The notes below the pieces were generated by a model. The model worked only from the letters and a program-made list of their open reading frames with translations. It was not told the DNA's origin and did no database searches. A program made the position numbers and the translations under genes. A DNA stretch of 43,339 bases from a virus, in IMG/VR virus record IMGVR_UViG_3300037264_003789, positions 1-43,339 of that record; one strand, given 5' to 3'. Positions 14,061 through 21,463 of the stretch are shown piece by piece. Position 1 is the first letter of the stretch, and each line of letters starts with the position of its first letter.

Positions 14061-14325
14061 TGTTTGTGTCAATTTCTTCAACGCACCTATTAATGCCTGC
14101 CAATAGCTTATTCCAAAATGCATGGTCCATAATGCTTATGGTGTAATATTCTGTATTTGGTGGCATTACTTCAACTTCTTTGTCTCTAATTGCAATGATG
14201 AAAATAGAGCCATATGTAATATATGCAATGTGCATATATGCTGAAATTGTTACTCTAATGCCACTATGTGGTAATAAGTGTTTAAAATCTATGAGCCAAC
14301 TATCGATGATATGCCATAATTCCAT
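14032..14325 (-). CDS. Array paralogue P27
   Basis: MELWHIIDSWLIDFKHLLP shares x-L-W-x-I-I-D-x-W with adjacent P26, so the two are probably a recent duplicate pair. The core is GSIFIIAIRDKEVEVM and the end motif is varied (MDHAFWNKLLAGINRC). Confidence 0.8.
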   Translation of the reverse strand: MELWHIIDSWLIDFKHLLPHSGIRVTISAYMHIAYITYGSIFIIAIRDKEVEVMPPNTEYYTISIMDHAFWNKLLAGINRCVEEIDTNNGNTMADNR

Positions 14326-14350
14326 CTAAAGTATATTCGCAGCGACATAC

Positions 14351-14668
14351 TCATGGCCATATCTGCTGACGTGGTTTTTTGGGATTTGTTTTAGCTTGAT
14401 GCCAAGCATATTGATTGAAATACTTACGAACTAAATACTGATCTAACTTTTCAAAAAATTCTGGATCTGCTGCGCTAATATGTCCAACTTTGTTATCATA
14501 TATTGACACAAATGGGTTATTCATATACGATAAAGCATCCTTGTCTTGTGGCCACCATTTTGGTTGAATACGATTACCACCACTAGAATTGGCTGATTTG
14601 ACTTCTAATACATTCCAGTGATTTGTCTCTAACCAATCCTTAACTAATTCCAATAGTGACACTGTCAT
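14351..14668 (-). CDS. Array paralogue P28 (first in transcription order)
   Basis: MTVSLLELVKDWLETNHWN opens the protein, the core has NPFVSIYDNKVGHIS, and AADPEFFEKLDQYLVRKYF is among the best matches to the C-terminal consensus. A basic tail (KTNPKKPRQQIW) follows. Its 5' end overlaps the Thg1-like gene by 29 nt, tying the array to that gene's transcript. Confidence 0.85.
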   Translation of the reverse strand: MTVSLLELVKDWLETNHWNVLEVKSANSSGGNRIQPKWWPQDKDALSYMNNPFVSIYDNKVGHISAADPEFFEKLDQYLVRKYFNQYAWHQAKTNPKKPRQQIWP

Positions 14669-15422
14669 TTGATGATTGTCCTAATACATCTAATATGAGT
14701 TTAGAATATTCATTTTTAGTTGGTAATTGTTCGTCAGTTTTTATTTGCCTACGCATAACCTTTACAGTTTTGTTCGTTAAAGGATTGAAACCATCTTTTA
14801 CATAGTGTTCCCAATACATACCAGTTCCATATTTCTGCCAAGATGGTATGCCATGGAAGCTAATTGAATTCTCAGTAAGAATCTGTAATTTCTCTTCTAT
14901 CGTTTTTTTGTTGAGAGCCGATGTTGCACGGCCCTGACTTAGCCCATTAGAACGTAACGTCCAATATGTCAAGCCATTTAATGAACACCTCTCAGCGTCA
15001 GATTGACGCCACCTAAAATAATCAGTAACTTTAGATGGTGAAGTACCAACCCAGATACGGCTATCAAAGTGCCCCAAAATACCGGATATCATACTAAATT
15101 TAGCACTTGCTATGCCAGCCGAAACAGACACTAGTTTTTCAACTTCTCTATCGAATAAGTTAAAATCATCATTTAATAATATAGAAATTTCATCACTTTC
15201 AGTATAGGCATAAATACCACCTAATTCAACTAACAAAGTTTTTGAAACATCTATCATGATATTATGCATATCAATATCGAATGGCTTAGAAAAATGCTTT
15301 TCAGTAAGCGCAGAGAAACTTCTGCCGTCAACTCTAATGACTGAATATAAATTATCCATTACGCGTATTGAATGATATAATTCATACTTGCGCATTTCTT
15401 GTTCGAAAAGATCATTATTCAT
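14640..15422 (-). CDS. Thg1-like protein (tRNA-His guanylyltransferase family, 3'-5' polymerase)
   Basis: The 260-residue protein carries the Thg1 palm signatures: VIRVDGRSFSALTEKHFSKPFD (residues 28-49, metal ligand D32) and AYTESDEISILL (residues 72-83, D77/E78). NGLSQGRATSALNKK around residues 154-168 matches the family's later conserved block. Thg1 adds G-1 to tRNA-His; bacterial and phage Thg1-like proteins more often repair 5'-truncated tRNAs by 3'-5' addition (family knowledge). Length is close to the yeast enzyme. No tRNA gene is visible. It heads the minus-strand paralogue array. Confidence 0.88.
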   Translation of the reverse strand: MNNDLFEQEMRKYELYHSIRVMDNLYSVIRVDGRSFSALTEKHFSKPFDIDMHNIMIDVSKTLLVELGGIYAYTESDEISILLNDDFNLFDREVEKLVSVSAGIASAKFSMISGILGHFDSRIWVGTSPSKVTDYFRWRQSDAERCSLNGLTYWTLRSNGLSQGRATSALNKKTIEEKLQILTENSISFHGIPSWQKYGTGMYWEHYVKDGFNPLTNKTVKVMRRQIKTDEQLPTKNEYSKLILDVLGQSSNDSVTIGIS

Positions 15423-15479
15423 AATATTGCTTTCTATTTAGTTTGTTCTTTAACATATCTGTCGTTTAAAATACTATAG

Positions 15480-15839
15480 ATGTACACTTCATTTTATGAA
15501 TCCGACAATAACCAAGATTCTATATTGATAGCCAACATAATAGACAATGCAATGATGCAACAAAAACTTAAACTTGACATGACAGTTCAATTTATGAAAA
15601 ATGGATGTTTTGCTATGTTGTATTTAGGTAAAGCCCATAAATCGTCATGGAATATATGTTGGTTTTCTGATAAACCAAATATTATAGACACAGGAATTAG
15701 CATGTTATCTTTAGCAGATCCGAATTTCCAAAATAGGTTAATTGATAATATAACGAAAATCACTATGCTTATGGTTGCTTTTTGTGATTGTGCAAGTTGT
15801 CGACAGAAGGTTGCTGAAGATTACCTGCCATGTCTTTGA
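15480..15839 (+). CDS. Array-family paralogue P29 on the plus strand, with Cys-rich tail
   Basis: Although on the opposite strand, the 119-residue product has SILIANIIDNAMMQQKL, a core SSWNICWFSDKPNIID and LADPNFQNRLIDNITKI, which matches the array motif. The C-terminus adds VAFCDCASCRQKVAEDYLPCL, a possible zinc-binding extension absent from other members. It diverges from the Thg1-like gene across 57 nt and its 3' end overlaps the convergent small gene by 71 nt. Confidence 0.7.
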   Translation: MYTSFYESDNNQDSILIANIIDNAMMQQKLKLDMTVQFMKNGCFAMLYLGKAHKSSWNICWFSDKPNIIDTGISMLSLADPNFQNRLIDNITKITMLMVAFCDCASCRQKVAEDYLPCL

Positions 15840-15972
15840 ACATAATGTCGATTTGAGATTTTATGTTTACTCGTTCGGCTGGCGTTAGATCGCGTTGAAG
15901 AACATAATAGATCAATTGTACTGAAGCTTCTAATGCTTCAGTTAATTCTGTACAGCCTTTACACTGTTCCAT
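15769..15972 (-). CDS. Hypothetical small protein with N-terminal CxxC
   Basis: MEQCKGCTELTEALEASVQL begins with a CxxC and continues as amphipathic helix. LTPAERVNIKSQIDIMF could be a second helix. The 67-residue gene overlaps the membrane-protein gene by 14 nt upstream and converges with P29. No family is recognised; dimeric helical structure is inference. Confidence 0.6.
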   Translation of the reverse strand: MEQCKGCTELTEALEASVQLIYYVLQRDLTPAERVNIKSQIDIMFKDMAGNLQQPSVDNLHNHKKQP

Positions 15973-16597
15973 GTAATTTACATCCTTTCTGTGTGCGACA
16001 TAAACACTGTGTGTTTAAGAATTCTTGAAGGTTTTTGTTGTCAGGCTCACAGACCATTTTCAATAGTTCATTGTATTTATTTTGCGTTCCTTGTAGTTTG
16101 TCTTCTAAATTGGCCATCCTCATAATACCGGCAGATGTCGCATCGGTTGCCAATATTTCTTTTGAAAAATTAATAAGACCAGCTAGTGATTCTTCTTTGT
16201 ATGAACAAACCATCATGTGTGATTCACATCCATTCACAAGATGTTTTAATGCTTTGTGGGCCATTGCTGATGCTGCGTCATTAGGTACTATCACATTCTT
16301 GGTATTATAGCGTTCACCCCATGGATAAAAACTTATACCATCACAACTTATTCCACGTAGTTCTCGCGTAAATTGAATGGCAACATATACAACTAAACCA
16401 AACAACACCGCTGGCCAAAATAATGCAGCGAGTTGTGCACCAAGCATCAAAAAATCACCATAGGTTGTTGAACACCAACAATTCATAAATGAATGTTTAT
16501 CGTTATGTGATTTAGTGTGTGTTGTTAGTTTGGTGTTCCAGTAAAGTCCAAATGCTAGTCCTATGATTATATATGATATCCAAAATAGTGTAATCAT
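15959..16597 (-). CDS. Putative inner-membrane protein with cytoplasmic helical domain
   Basis: Two hydrophobic segments are evident, at residues 2-19 (ITLFWISYIIIGLAFGLYW) and about 51-75 (LGAQLAALFWPAVLFGLVV), separated by a Cys/His-containing loop (MNCWCSTTYGD). The rest of the 212 residues is soluble and helical, with a Cys-rich end (TQCLCRTQKGCKLHG). Its start overlaps the GDP-fucose synthase stop by ATGA. Function is unknown. Confidence 0.7.
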   Translation of the reverse strand: MITLFWISYIIIGLAFGLYWNTKLTTHTKSHNDKHSFMNCWCSTTYGDFLMLGAQLAALFWPAVLFGLVVYVAIQFTRELRGISCDGISFYPWGERYNTKNVIVPNDAASAMAHKALKHLVNGCESHMMVCSYKEESLAGLINFSKEILATDATSAGIMRMANLEDKLQGTQNKYNELLKMVCEPDNKNLQEFLNTQCLCRTQKGCKLHGTV

Positions 16598-17511
16598 TGT
16601 GCTCTATACCATTCTATTGTTTTCATAAGACCGTCCATAAGAACAGTAGTTGCTTTAAATTTTAAAATACGTTCTGCTTTCGAGATGTCTAAGCACCTGC
16701 GTGGTTGCCCATCTGGTTTAGTTATATCCCAGATTATATCGCCTTTATATTCCATTAATGATGCTATTAATTCTGACAATACTTTAATAGAAATTTCACT
16801 TCCAGTTCCAACATTAATAAATTCATAAGTGTTACAATTTTCTAATGCTAACATTGCAGCTTTAGCAAAATCTTTAGCATATAAAAATTCACGTGTTGGT
16901 GATCCAGTGCCCCATAACGTGACTGACTTATCATTCGCTTTGATTGCGTCGTCTATTTTTCGAATTAGTGCTGGTATGACATGTGAATTATTTAAATCAG
17001 AGTGGTCATATGGGCCATACATATTTACTGGTACAAGATTACAAACATTCATACCATATTGTTTTGCATATGCTTGCGCTCCAACTAGGGCACTTAATTT
17101 GGCAATCCCATATGCCATGTTTGTTTCTTCTGGTGGTCCATAATTCATTAAATATTCTTCTTTGAATGGTGTTGGACAATGCTTAGCATAAGAACAAACA
17201 GTACCAACCATTACAACTTTCTCAATATTAGAAAAACGAACTGCTTCCAATATAGTATGAGAAATTTTCGAGGTTGCCATCCAAAGTGAGGCTGGTTTTT
17301 TCTGATTTAATCCAATACCACCACATTCTGCAGCCAAATTAATAAGATGTGTTATTTTATTAGTTGATATCCAATTCAATAATGAATTTAAGTCGCAAGC
17401 ATCAACGCCAGTTCGCCTGCTTGCACCACAATAGCTTATACCAATTTCATGAAAATATTCAGACACATTTTTCCCAACAAACCCGGTCGCACCTAAAATA
17501 CCAACATGCAT
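16594..17511 (-). CDS. fcl: GDP-L-fucose synthase-like epimerase/reductase
   Basis: The 305-residue SDR protein has a Rossmann GATGFVG (residues 7-13), the Y134-x3-K138 catalytic pair (AYGIAKLSALV), LVPVNMYGPYDHSDLNNSHVI and TREFLYAKDFAKA, all characteristic of GDP-4-keto-6-deoxymannose epimerase/reductase. GTVCSYAK replaces the usual GSSCIYPK. ATG 17511 is chosen because the nucleotide-binding fold begins at once. GDP-mannose 4,6-dehydratase is not in the window, so the substrate must come from the host or from elsewhere in the genome. A role in glycan or nucleotide-sugar modification is likely. Confidence 0.88.
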   Translation of the reverse strand: MHVGILGATGFVGKNVSEYFHEIGISYCGASRRTGVDACDLNSLLNWISTNKITHLINLAAECGGIGLNQKKPASLWMATSKISHTILEAVRFSNIEKVVMVGTVCSYAKHCPTPFKEEYLMNYGPPEETNMAYGIAKLSALVGAQAYAKQYGMNVCNLVPVNMYGPYDHSDLNNSHVIPALIRKIDDAIKANDKSVTLWGTGSPTREFLYAKDFAKAAMLALENCNTYEFINVGTGSEISIKVLSELIASLMEYKGDIIWDITKPDGQPRRCLDISKAERILKFKATTVLMDGLMKTIEWYRAQ

Positions 17512-17593
17512 ATAAATTTTCTCTAACAATATTTTTAATTTGTTATTTTGGTCCAAATGATATATACCTATTTCTTAATATCAAATATACTTC

Positions 17594-18532
17594 ATGAAAA
17601 CTGAGCAGCAACTAGTTCGACTTACAGCTACAATCGATAAGTACAGAAATTCAATCTATGCCAAAAAGAATGTTGTTGGCATAGGTGCTGGATATAAATT
17701 TGAAGATGGTAAAACTACTCATGATCTTGCTGTATTGGTGTTTGTAACAAAAAAAGAACATGCTGATAGGCTGCGGAAAAACGATTTAATACCAAATACC
17801 ATAGACGGATTTCCAACAGACGTTGTTGGTGGCATCGGTCATTTAAGAATTCATAATATTACAGCACAATCGCAAGCTATCAATAGTCGAAAGGAACGCC
17901 CAATTCTGGCTGGTACGAGCATTGGCCATTTATATGTAACAGCTGGTACCTTAGGTAGTTACTTTTTAGATAAAGATGGTGATGTAGTTCTATTGTCTAA
18001 TCAGCATGTTATTGCTGGTGACCCAATAAAAGGCCCATACGGTAAAGCACCAAAGAAAGGTAATGTTACAATACAGCCAGGCGTATTTGATGGTGGTACA
18101 GTTAAAGACACTTTTGCCCACCTTAAAAACTGGGTGCAGCTTAAGAAAAAAAACAACTTTGAGGACTCAGCAATATCCAAAATTGATGATGTATCTCAAA
18201 TAGTAAATGAAATTAAGGGATTAGGGAAAATTAATGATTTTGGTAAAACAAGTATTGGAATGCGTGTACAGAAAGTCGGGCGTTCTACTGGTCATACCAA
18301 AGGTAAAGTCATCTCAGTTAACGCCTCAGTATGTGTTGATTACGGTAATATAATGAGATGTTTTAATGATTGCATCGTCACAACACACATGTCGGAGGGT
18401 GGGGACTCAGGTAGTATCTTACTCGACAATAACATGAACGCAGTTGGGTTGTTATTTGCAGGATCAGAAACTGTTTCTATCTACAACCCCATTTCTTACC
18501 CGGTGAAGACATATGGCCTTAAAATATGGTAG
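17594..18532 (+). CDS. NAL1-like trypsin-fold serine protease
   Basis: The 312-residue protein has an N-terminal domain of about 90 residues (VVGIGAGYKFEDGKTTHDL, then FPTDVVGGIG) typical of NAL1-like bacterial peptidases. The chymotrypsin-like triad is visible as H138 (LLSNQHVIAG), D191 (NNFEDSAIS) and S272 (SEGGDSGSILL). No signal peptide is seen. Phage roles of such proteases are not settled; virion maturation or cleavage of host proteins are options. It is the first gene of a plus-strand three-gene unit divergent from fcl. Confidence 0.85.
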   Translation: MKTEQQLVRLTATIDKYRNSIYAKKNVVGIGAGYKFEDGKTTHDLAVLVFVTKKEHADRLRKNDLIPNTIDGFPTDVVGGIGHLRIHNITAQSQAINSRKERPILAGTSIGHLYVTAGTLGSYFLDKDGDVVLLSNQHVIAGDPIKGPYGKAPKKGNVTIQPGVFDGGTVKDTFAHLKNWVQLKKKNNFEDSAISKIDDVSQIVNEIKGLGKINDFGKTSIGMRVQKVGRSTGHTKGKVISVNASVCVDYGNIMRCFNDCIVTTHMSEGGDSGSILLDNNMNAVGLLFAGSETVSIYNPISYPVKTYGLKIW

Positions 18533-19220
18533 TATCGGGATCATAATATCGTTATTATTCATCACTTTGCTGTGTCAGATTAGAGATTGTTCGTTTATAA
18601 TGACGTCTCAAGCACCAATTAATGACATAACTGATATGTATGCCAGTACTGTATGGGTTAGTTTTAATACTGGCGATGAATCATATCGTGGTACTGGATG
18701 GGTCTTTAAAAATGACAAAGCAATTGGTGTAAGTTACATAATGACCGCCGCGCATGTAATAAATCAAAAAGAAATTGGTGAACTCAATATTCTATATTGG
18801 CCAGGACATGGTGGGTGGCGATCTGCACCAGCTACAGTAATGTATAAAAGTAGCGGCAGAGTAGCTGGTGATGTTGCTATTTTGGTTGTACCAGTTATAA
18901 TAGAGGCGTTGCCTGTTGGTACAACAGAAGATTATAAGATAAACGATGAAGTATTGTTGGCAGGAGTGCAAAATCAAGCACCACCAGCAATGGTATCAGT
19001 AGGTTTTATAATAAAGATTAATAATCTGATTGATAAAGTCGTTGTTAATGGGTGGTCTTGGAGAGGCCATAGTGGTGGGCCGCTTGTACATAGGAAATCA
19101 GGAAAAGTAATTGGATTTATTTCTAGATTCGCAACTGACGATATTAAGAATGGGTCTGCTACAGAATGTTCTGATTTGTCTACGATACTTGACGCTATAA
19201 CACAAGCGGGACTACGATGA
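18513..19220 (+). CDS. Second trypsin-fold serine protease, membrane-anchored or exported
   Basis: Residues 6-21 are hydrophobic (GSIGIIISLLFITLLC), acting as signal or anchor; a lipobox is not canonical. The catalytic domain shows H81 (MTAAHVI), D120 (AGDVAILVV) and S187 (WRGHSGGPLV). Its ATG lies inside the last codons of the preceding protease, in another frame. The two proteases share the fold but not close sequence, so this is co-occurrence rather than a fresh duplication. The anchor implies action at the inner membrane or periplasm. Confidence 0.85.
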   Translation: MALKYGSIGIIISLLFITLLCQIRDCSFIMTSQAPINDITDMYASTVWVSFNTGDESYRGTGWVFKNDKAIGVSYIMTAAHVINQKEIGELNILYWPGHGGWRSAPATVMYKSSGRVAGDVAILVVPVIIEALPVGTTEDYKINDEVLLAGVQNQAPPAMVSVGFIIKINNLIDKVVVNGWSWRGHSGGPLVHRKSGKVIGFISRFATDDIKNGSATECSDLSTILDAITQAGLR

Positions 19221-19543
19221 AAAAGAAGCAAGGTCTAGCGTACTATTCTCTAAGACATAGACACTTTTGTACTATGGTTGGTGAGAATAATTATAGAGAC
19301 TTGACGACTGGTGAAGAATTCGAAGAATTAGATGATAATGCTATTAGACCAGTTGTGCCTGAAGATCTTCTTGATTCTACGATTCTAGTAGAATCATCTG
19401 AGGGTAATAAATCGTATTATATACGAGTTTCTTATTGCGACGTACAATCAACCAATAAAATAAGCGATCTCATTTCAGTTGATGTAGACAAAAATGGAAA
19501 ACTAATTGGTGTTAAGTTAAATTATCCTTGGTTACAAATTTAG
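19217..19543 (+). CDS. DUF2283-like small protein coupled to the proteases
   Basis: The C-terminal part reads SYYIRVSYCDV then ISVDVDKNGKLIGVKLNYP. This resembles DUF2283 (short proteins ending V-D-x-D-x-x-G-x-x-V-G-I-E-I-L). The N-terminal 50 residues are basic then acidic (MKKKQGLAYYSLRH, EEFEELDDNAIRP). Its ATG overlaps the protease stop by 4 nt, so the three genes form one unit. A function for DUF2283 is not established. Confidence 0.65.
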   Translation: MKKKQGLAYYSLRHRHFCTMVGENNYRDLTTGEEFEELDDNAIRPVVPEDLLDSTILVESSEGNKSYYIRVSYCDVQSTNKISDLISVDVDKNGKLIGVKLNYPWLQI

Positions 19544-19583
19544 TGATAGTGATTTAGTCAGCTTAGATTCAAATTCTGTTGTA

Positions 19584-19739
19584 TTAAGGTGTGGACCCAG
19601 ACCCAGATCCAGATCCAGATAATCCCTTTAGTGCACCAAGTGCTGTCTTAGGGGCCGCAGCAACCATAGCTGCCTTGCTACCTAATTTTAGGAACTGACG
19701 TCTAGATAGATCAACCTCTAATAGTGCATTTAGCCGCAT
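19584..19739 (-). CDS. 51-residue protein with twin-arginine (Tat) signal motif
   Basis: MRLNALLEVDLSRRQFLKLG holds an excellent Tat motif, S-R-R-x-F-L-K, followed by a hydrophobic AAMVAAAPKTALGALKGL and a GSGSGSGS tail. There is no mature domain: the protein is essentially a Tat signal peptide with a flexible end. It follows rfbC by 14 nt on the same strand. The ribosome site is weak, and an in-frame longer start at 19835 lies within rfbC. Short phage proteins with such motifs exist; their role is unknown to me. Confidence 0.55.
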   Translation of the reverse strand: MRLNALLEVDLSRRQFLKLGSKAAMVAAAPKTALGALKGLSGSGSGSGSTP

Positions 19740-19753
19740 ATGATATGTTTGAA

Positions 19754-20311
19754 TTATCCAAGTTGATTGGACATTTCGGCGCACAATAATGTCATAGCCT
19801 TTTGATCTTTTTCTGATATGATTGGGTCTTGACAACTAATATATGGCCATTTAATATTTATGTCTTTATCATTCCATCTTAATATGCGTTCATATTCTTG
19901 ACATCTTTTTTCAGAGCATTTATAATTTACAGTAGCACCATCACTCAGTGCATAAAATCCATGTGCAAACCCTTCTGGAATGAACAATGCTATATCATTG
20001 TCTTCAGATAACTCAATTCCAAACCATTTTCCAAATGTCTTACTATTCTTGCGTATGTCTACGGCAACATCAAAAACTGAACCTTTCGATACACGAACAA
20101 GCTTAGCTTGTGGTTTGTTTATTTGGTAATGTAGTCCTCTAAGCACATGCTTATATGAGACAGAACGATTATCTTGTACGAAGCGGCATTTTATGCCCAT
20201 CGTAGCAAGATATTCTTCATTATACAACTCGCAGAAATACCCGCGATTGTCAATGAATTTAGTTGGTTCTATGGTATAAACATCTGGTAGCGCCGTAGTG
20301 CGCACGATCAT
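19754..20311 (-). CDS. rfbC: dTDP-4-dehydrorhamnose 3,5-epimerase-like (RmlC/RfbC) protein
   Basis: The 185-residue cupin shows DNRGYFCELYNEEY, QDNRSVSYKHVLRGLHYQ (catalytic H61), KLVRVSKGSVFDVAVDIR, IPEGFAHGFYAL and an RWNDKDINIKWP block typical of RmlC. It epimerises C3 and C5 of dTDP-4-keto-6-deoxyglucose in dTDP-rhamnose synthesis. RmlA, RmlB and RmlD are not in the window. The start overlaps the phosphoesterase stop by ATGA, which fixes it at 20311 rather than seven codons earlier. Confidence 0.88.
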   Translation of the reverse strand: MIVRTTALPDVYTIEPTKFIDNRGYFCELYNEEYLATMGIKCRFVQDNRSVSYKHVLRGLHYQINKPQAKLVRVSKGSVFDVAVDIRKNSKTFGKWFGIELSEDNDIALFIPEGFAHGFYALSDGATVNYKCSEKRCQEYERILRWNDKDINIKWPYISCQDPIISEKDQKAMTLLCAEMSNQLG

Positions 20312-21105
20312 AGTGATATCTTTATATCCCAACGTTTAGCGCTTAATTCCAACTTAATTGCACCACGGATTGAAGGACCATAACCAGCACGTTCTGCGTA
20401 ACTGCCTTCCCATTTCATGAAAGATCCAGTTACACCATAAGCGCGCATCTTTTCAATTGGCTTTGGTTCACCGTCTGGCCAAGCAAAATAAAGATCCTGA
20501 TCAACCACCTTACGATGATAGTGCCCCATTAGAAACACATCTGCTTGATGAATCATAGCTTGTGAACGACATTTATTTAATGCACCGGCAGCAGAAGCAG
20601 CGCCACCAGCACCATGCCATGAGTGAACGCGATACATCTGTTTGCCAACATGAAGTTTTGTAAATGCTTGCCATTGACCCCATTCAGGAGCACGAACTTT
20701 TGCTTCTTTGGCATATCCTTTCATGAAGACGTTCATGTTCTTAGCGATACTAATGCCAGTCTTTGCTTCACTGCGCCAGAAATGGTTACTATCATGGGTC
20801 ATTAACAACTTTCCGGCTTTAACAACAGGCTCCCAATATGCAAGAGCCGCATCGACTTGCTCTTGTGGATGCATATTGCTATCCCACATCATGCTATTAT
20901 GGACTTCATCTCCCGGTACAGCATTCTCAATGTCATCACCGAGATCATATGCATATGTGTTTGGTGTGTTTAAAATGTAATCACGATAAGATAACGCTTT
21001 TTCTTTATCGTGGCATTTATGTCCGATATGTAAGCAACAAACCGAAAAAATTGAAATATATTCAGATTTCTTTGGTGCTGGGATATGGATTTCATTAGCT
21101 TGCAT
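20308..21105 (-). CDS. Calcineurin-like metallophosphoesterase with altered first motif
   Basis: The 265-residue protein has motifs in the usual order: VCCLHIGH (residues 22-29, where D-x-H is expected), LGDDIEN (55-61), HDSNHFWR (104-111), RVHSWHG (159-165) and GHYHRK (194-199). The first metal-ligand Asp is Cys24, so metal binding may be altered. The substrate is unknown; phage members include nucleic-acid and nucleotide phosphatases. It forms a unit with rfbC and the upstream RAP/Vsr-like gene. Confidence 0.8.
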   Translation of the reverse strand: MQANEIHIPAPKKSEYISIFSVCCLHIGHKCHDKEKALSYRDYILNTPNTYAYDLGDDIENAVPGDEVHNSMMWDSNMHPQEQVDAALAYWEPVVKAGKLLMTHDSNHFWRSEAKTGISIAKNMNVFMKGYAKEAKVRAPEWGQWQAFTKLHVGKQMYRVHSWHGAGGAASAAGALNKCRSQAMIHQADVFLMGHYHRKVVDQDLYFAWPDGEPKPIEKMRAYGVTGSFMKWEGSYAERAGYGPSIRGAIKLELSAKRWDIKISL

Positions 21106-21458
21106 TACTTTTTCTCCCTTATAAGCTCGATCATCTGTGCTTTAATAGATTCAAATCCAGATCTTACAATTTCATATGCTGGTATAATTGATGGTATCCA
21201 GCCACCATGTTTAATCATTTCTGCTTTTCGTTTATTCCAAGGACCAGAACTTTCAAATAATATTGCCAATTTATGGTCTTCAATAGCAAAATGGACAGCA
21301 ATACCATTGACAATACCAGGGCTGTTATATTTAAGCTTTAGTGATTTACACACTTGCTTTAAAATATCAAATTCTGGACCATCTTTTTTCAAGTTACCAA
21401 TAGCCTTTTTTAAATGACTTGGTAAGTCATTCTTAAAGATGTTGTTCTTATTAGGCAT
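21105..21458 (-). CDS. Hypothetical protein, possibly a degenerate RAP/Vsr-type nuclease fold
   Basis: The last two-thirds of the 117 residues read GIAVHFAIEDHKLAILFESS, then KAEMIKHGGWIPSIIPAYE. The spacing resembles RAP/DUF559-type PD-(D/E)xK domains (V-D-F...L-A-I-E-x-D-G...G-W-x-V-x-x-I). His replaces the usual Asp and the E-x-D is altered, so catalysis is doubtful. The stop and the next start share one base. The family assignment is tentative. Confidence 0.5.
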   Translation of the reverse strand: MPNKNNIFKNDLPSHLKKAIGNLKKDGPEFDILKQVCKSLKLKYNSPGIVNGIAVHFAIEDHKLAILFESSGPWNKRKAEMIKHGGWIPSIIPAYEIVRSGFESIKAQMIELIREKK

Positions 21459-21463
21459 CAGAA

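Larger units (their letters stand above)
3918..14668 (-). repeat. Tandem array of 28 diverged paralogous small genes
   Basis: Twenty-eight minus-strand genes, P1 to P28 in coordinate order, share one architecture. The N-terminus is an amphipathic helix, M-[TS]-L-x-[DE]-[IL]-I-x-x-W-L. The middle is beta-rich and often holds I-G-x-[IV]-x-x-D-x-[IV]-x-[LF]. The C-terminus is [AYST]-x-D-P-x-F-F-x-K-L-x-x-x-[IL]. Length is usually 82-129 residues. Sequence between the motifs is highly diverged, so the duplications are old or fast-evolving. Neighbours commonly overlap by ATGA, implying coupled translation from a long transcript. Six unrelated genes on the same strand interrupt the array, and a seventh (4324-4701) lies on the plus strand. 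The family is not one I recognise; anti-host or anti-defence roles are inference only. Confidence 0.85.

Noticed and set aside
3918-14668. Diversity-generating retroelement acting on the array
   Set aside because: No reverse transcriptase, template repeat or adenine-biased variable repeat was found in the window.
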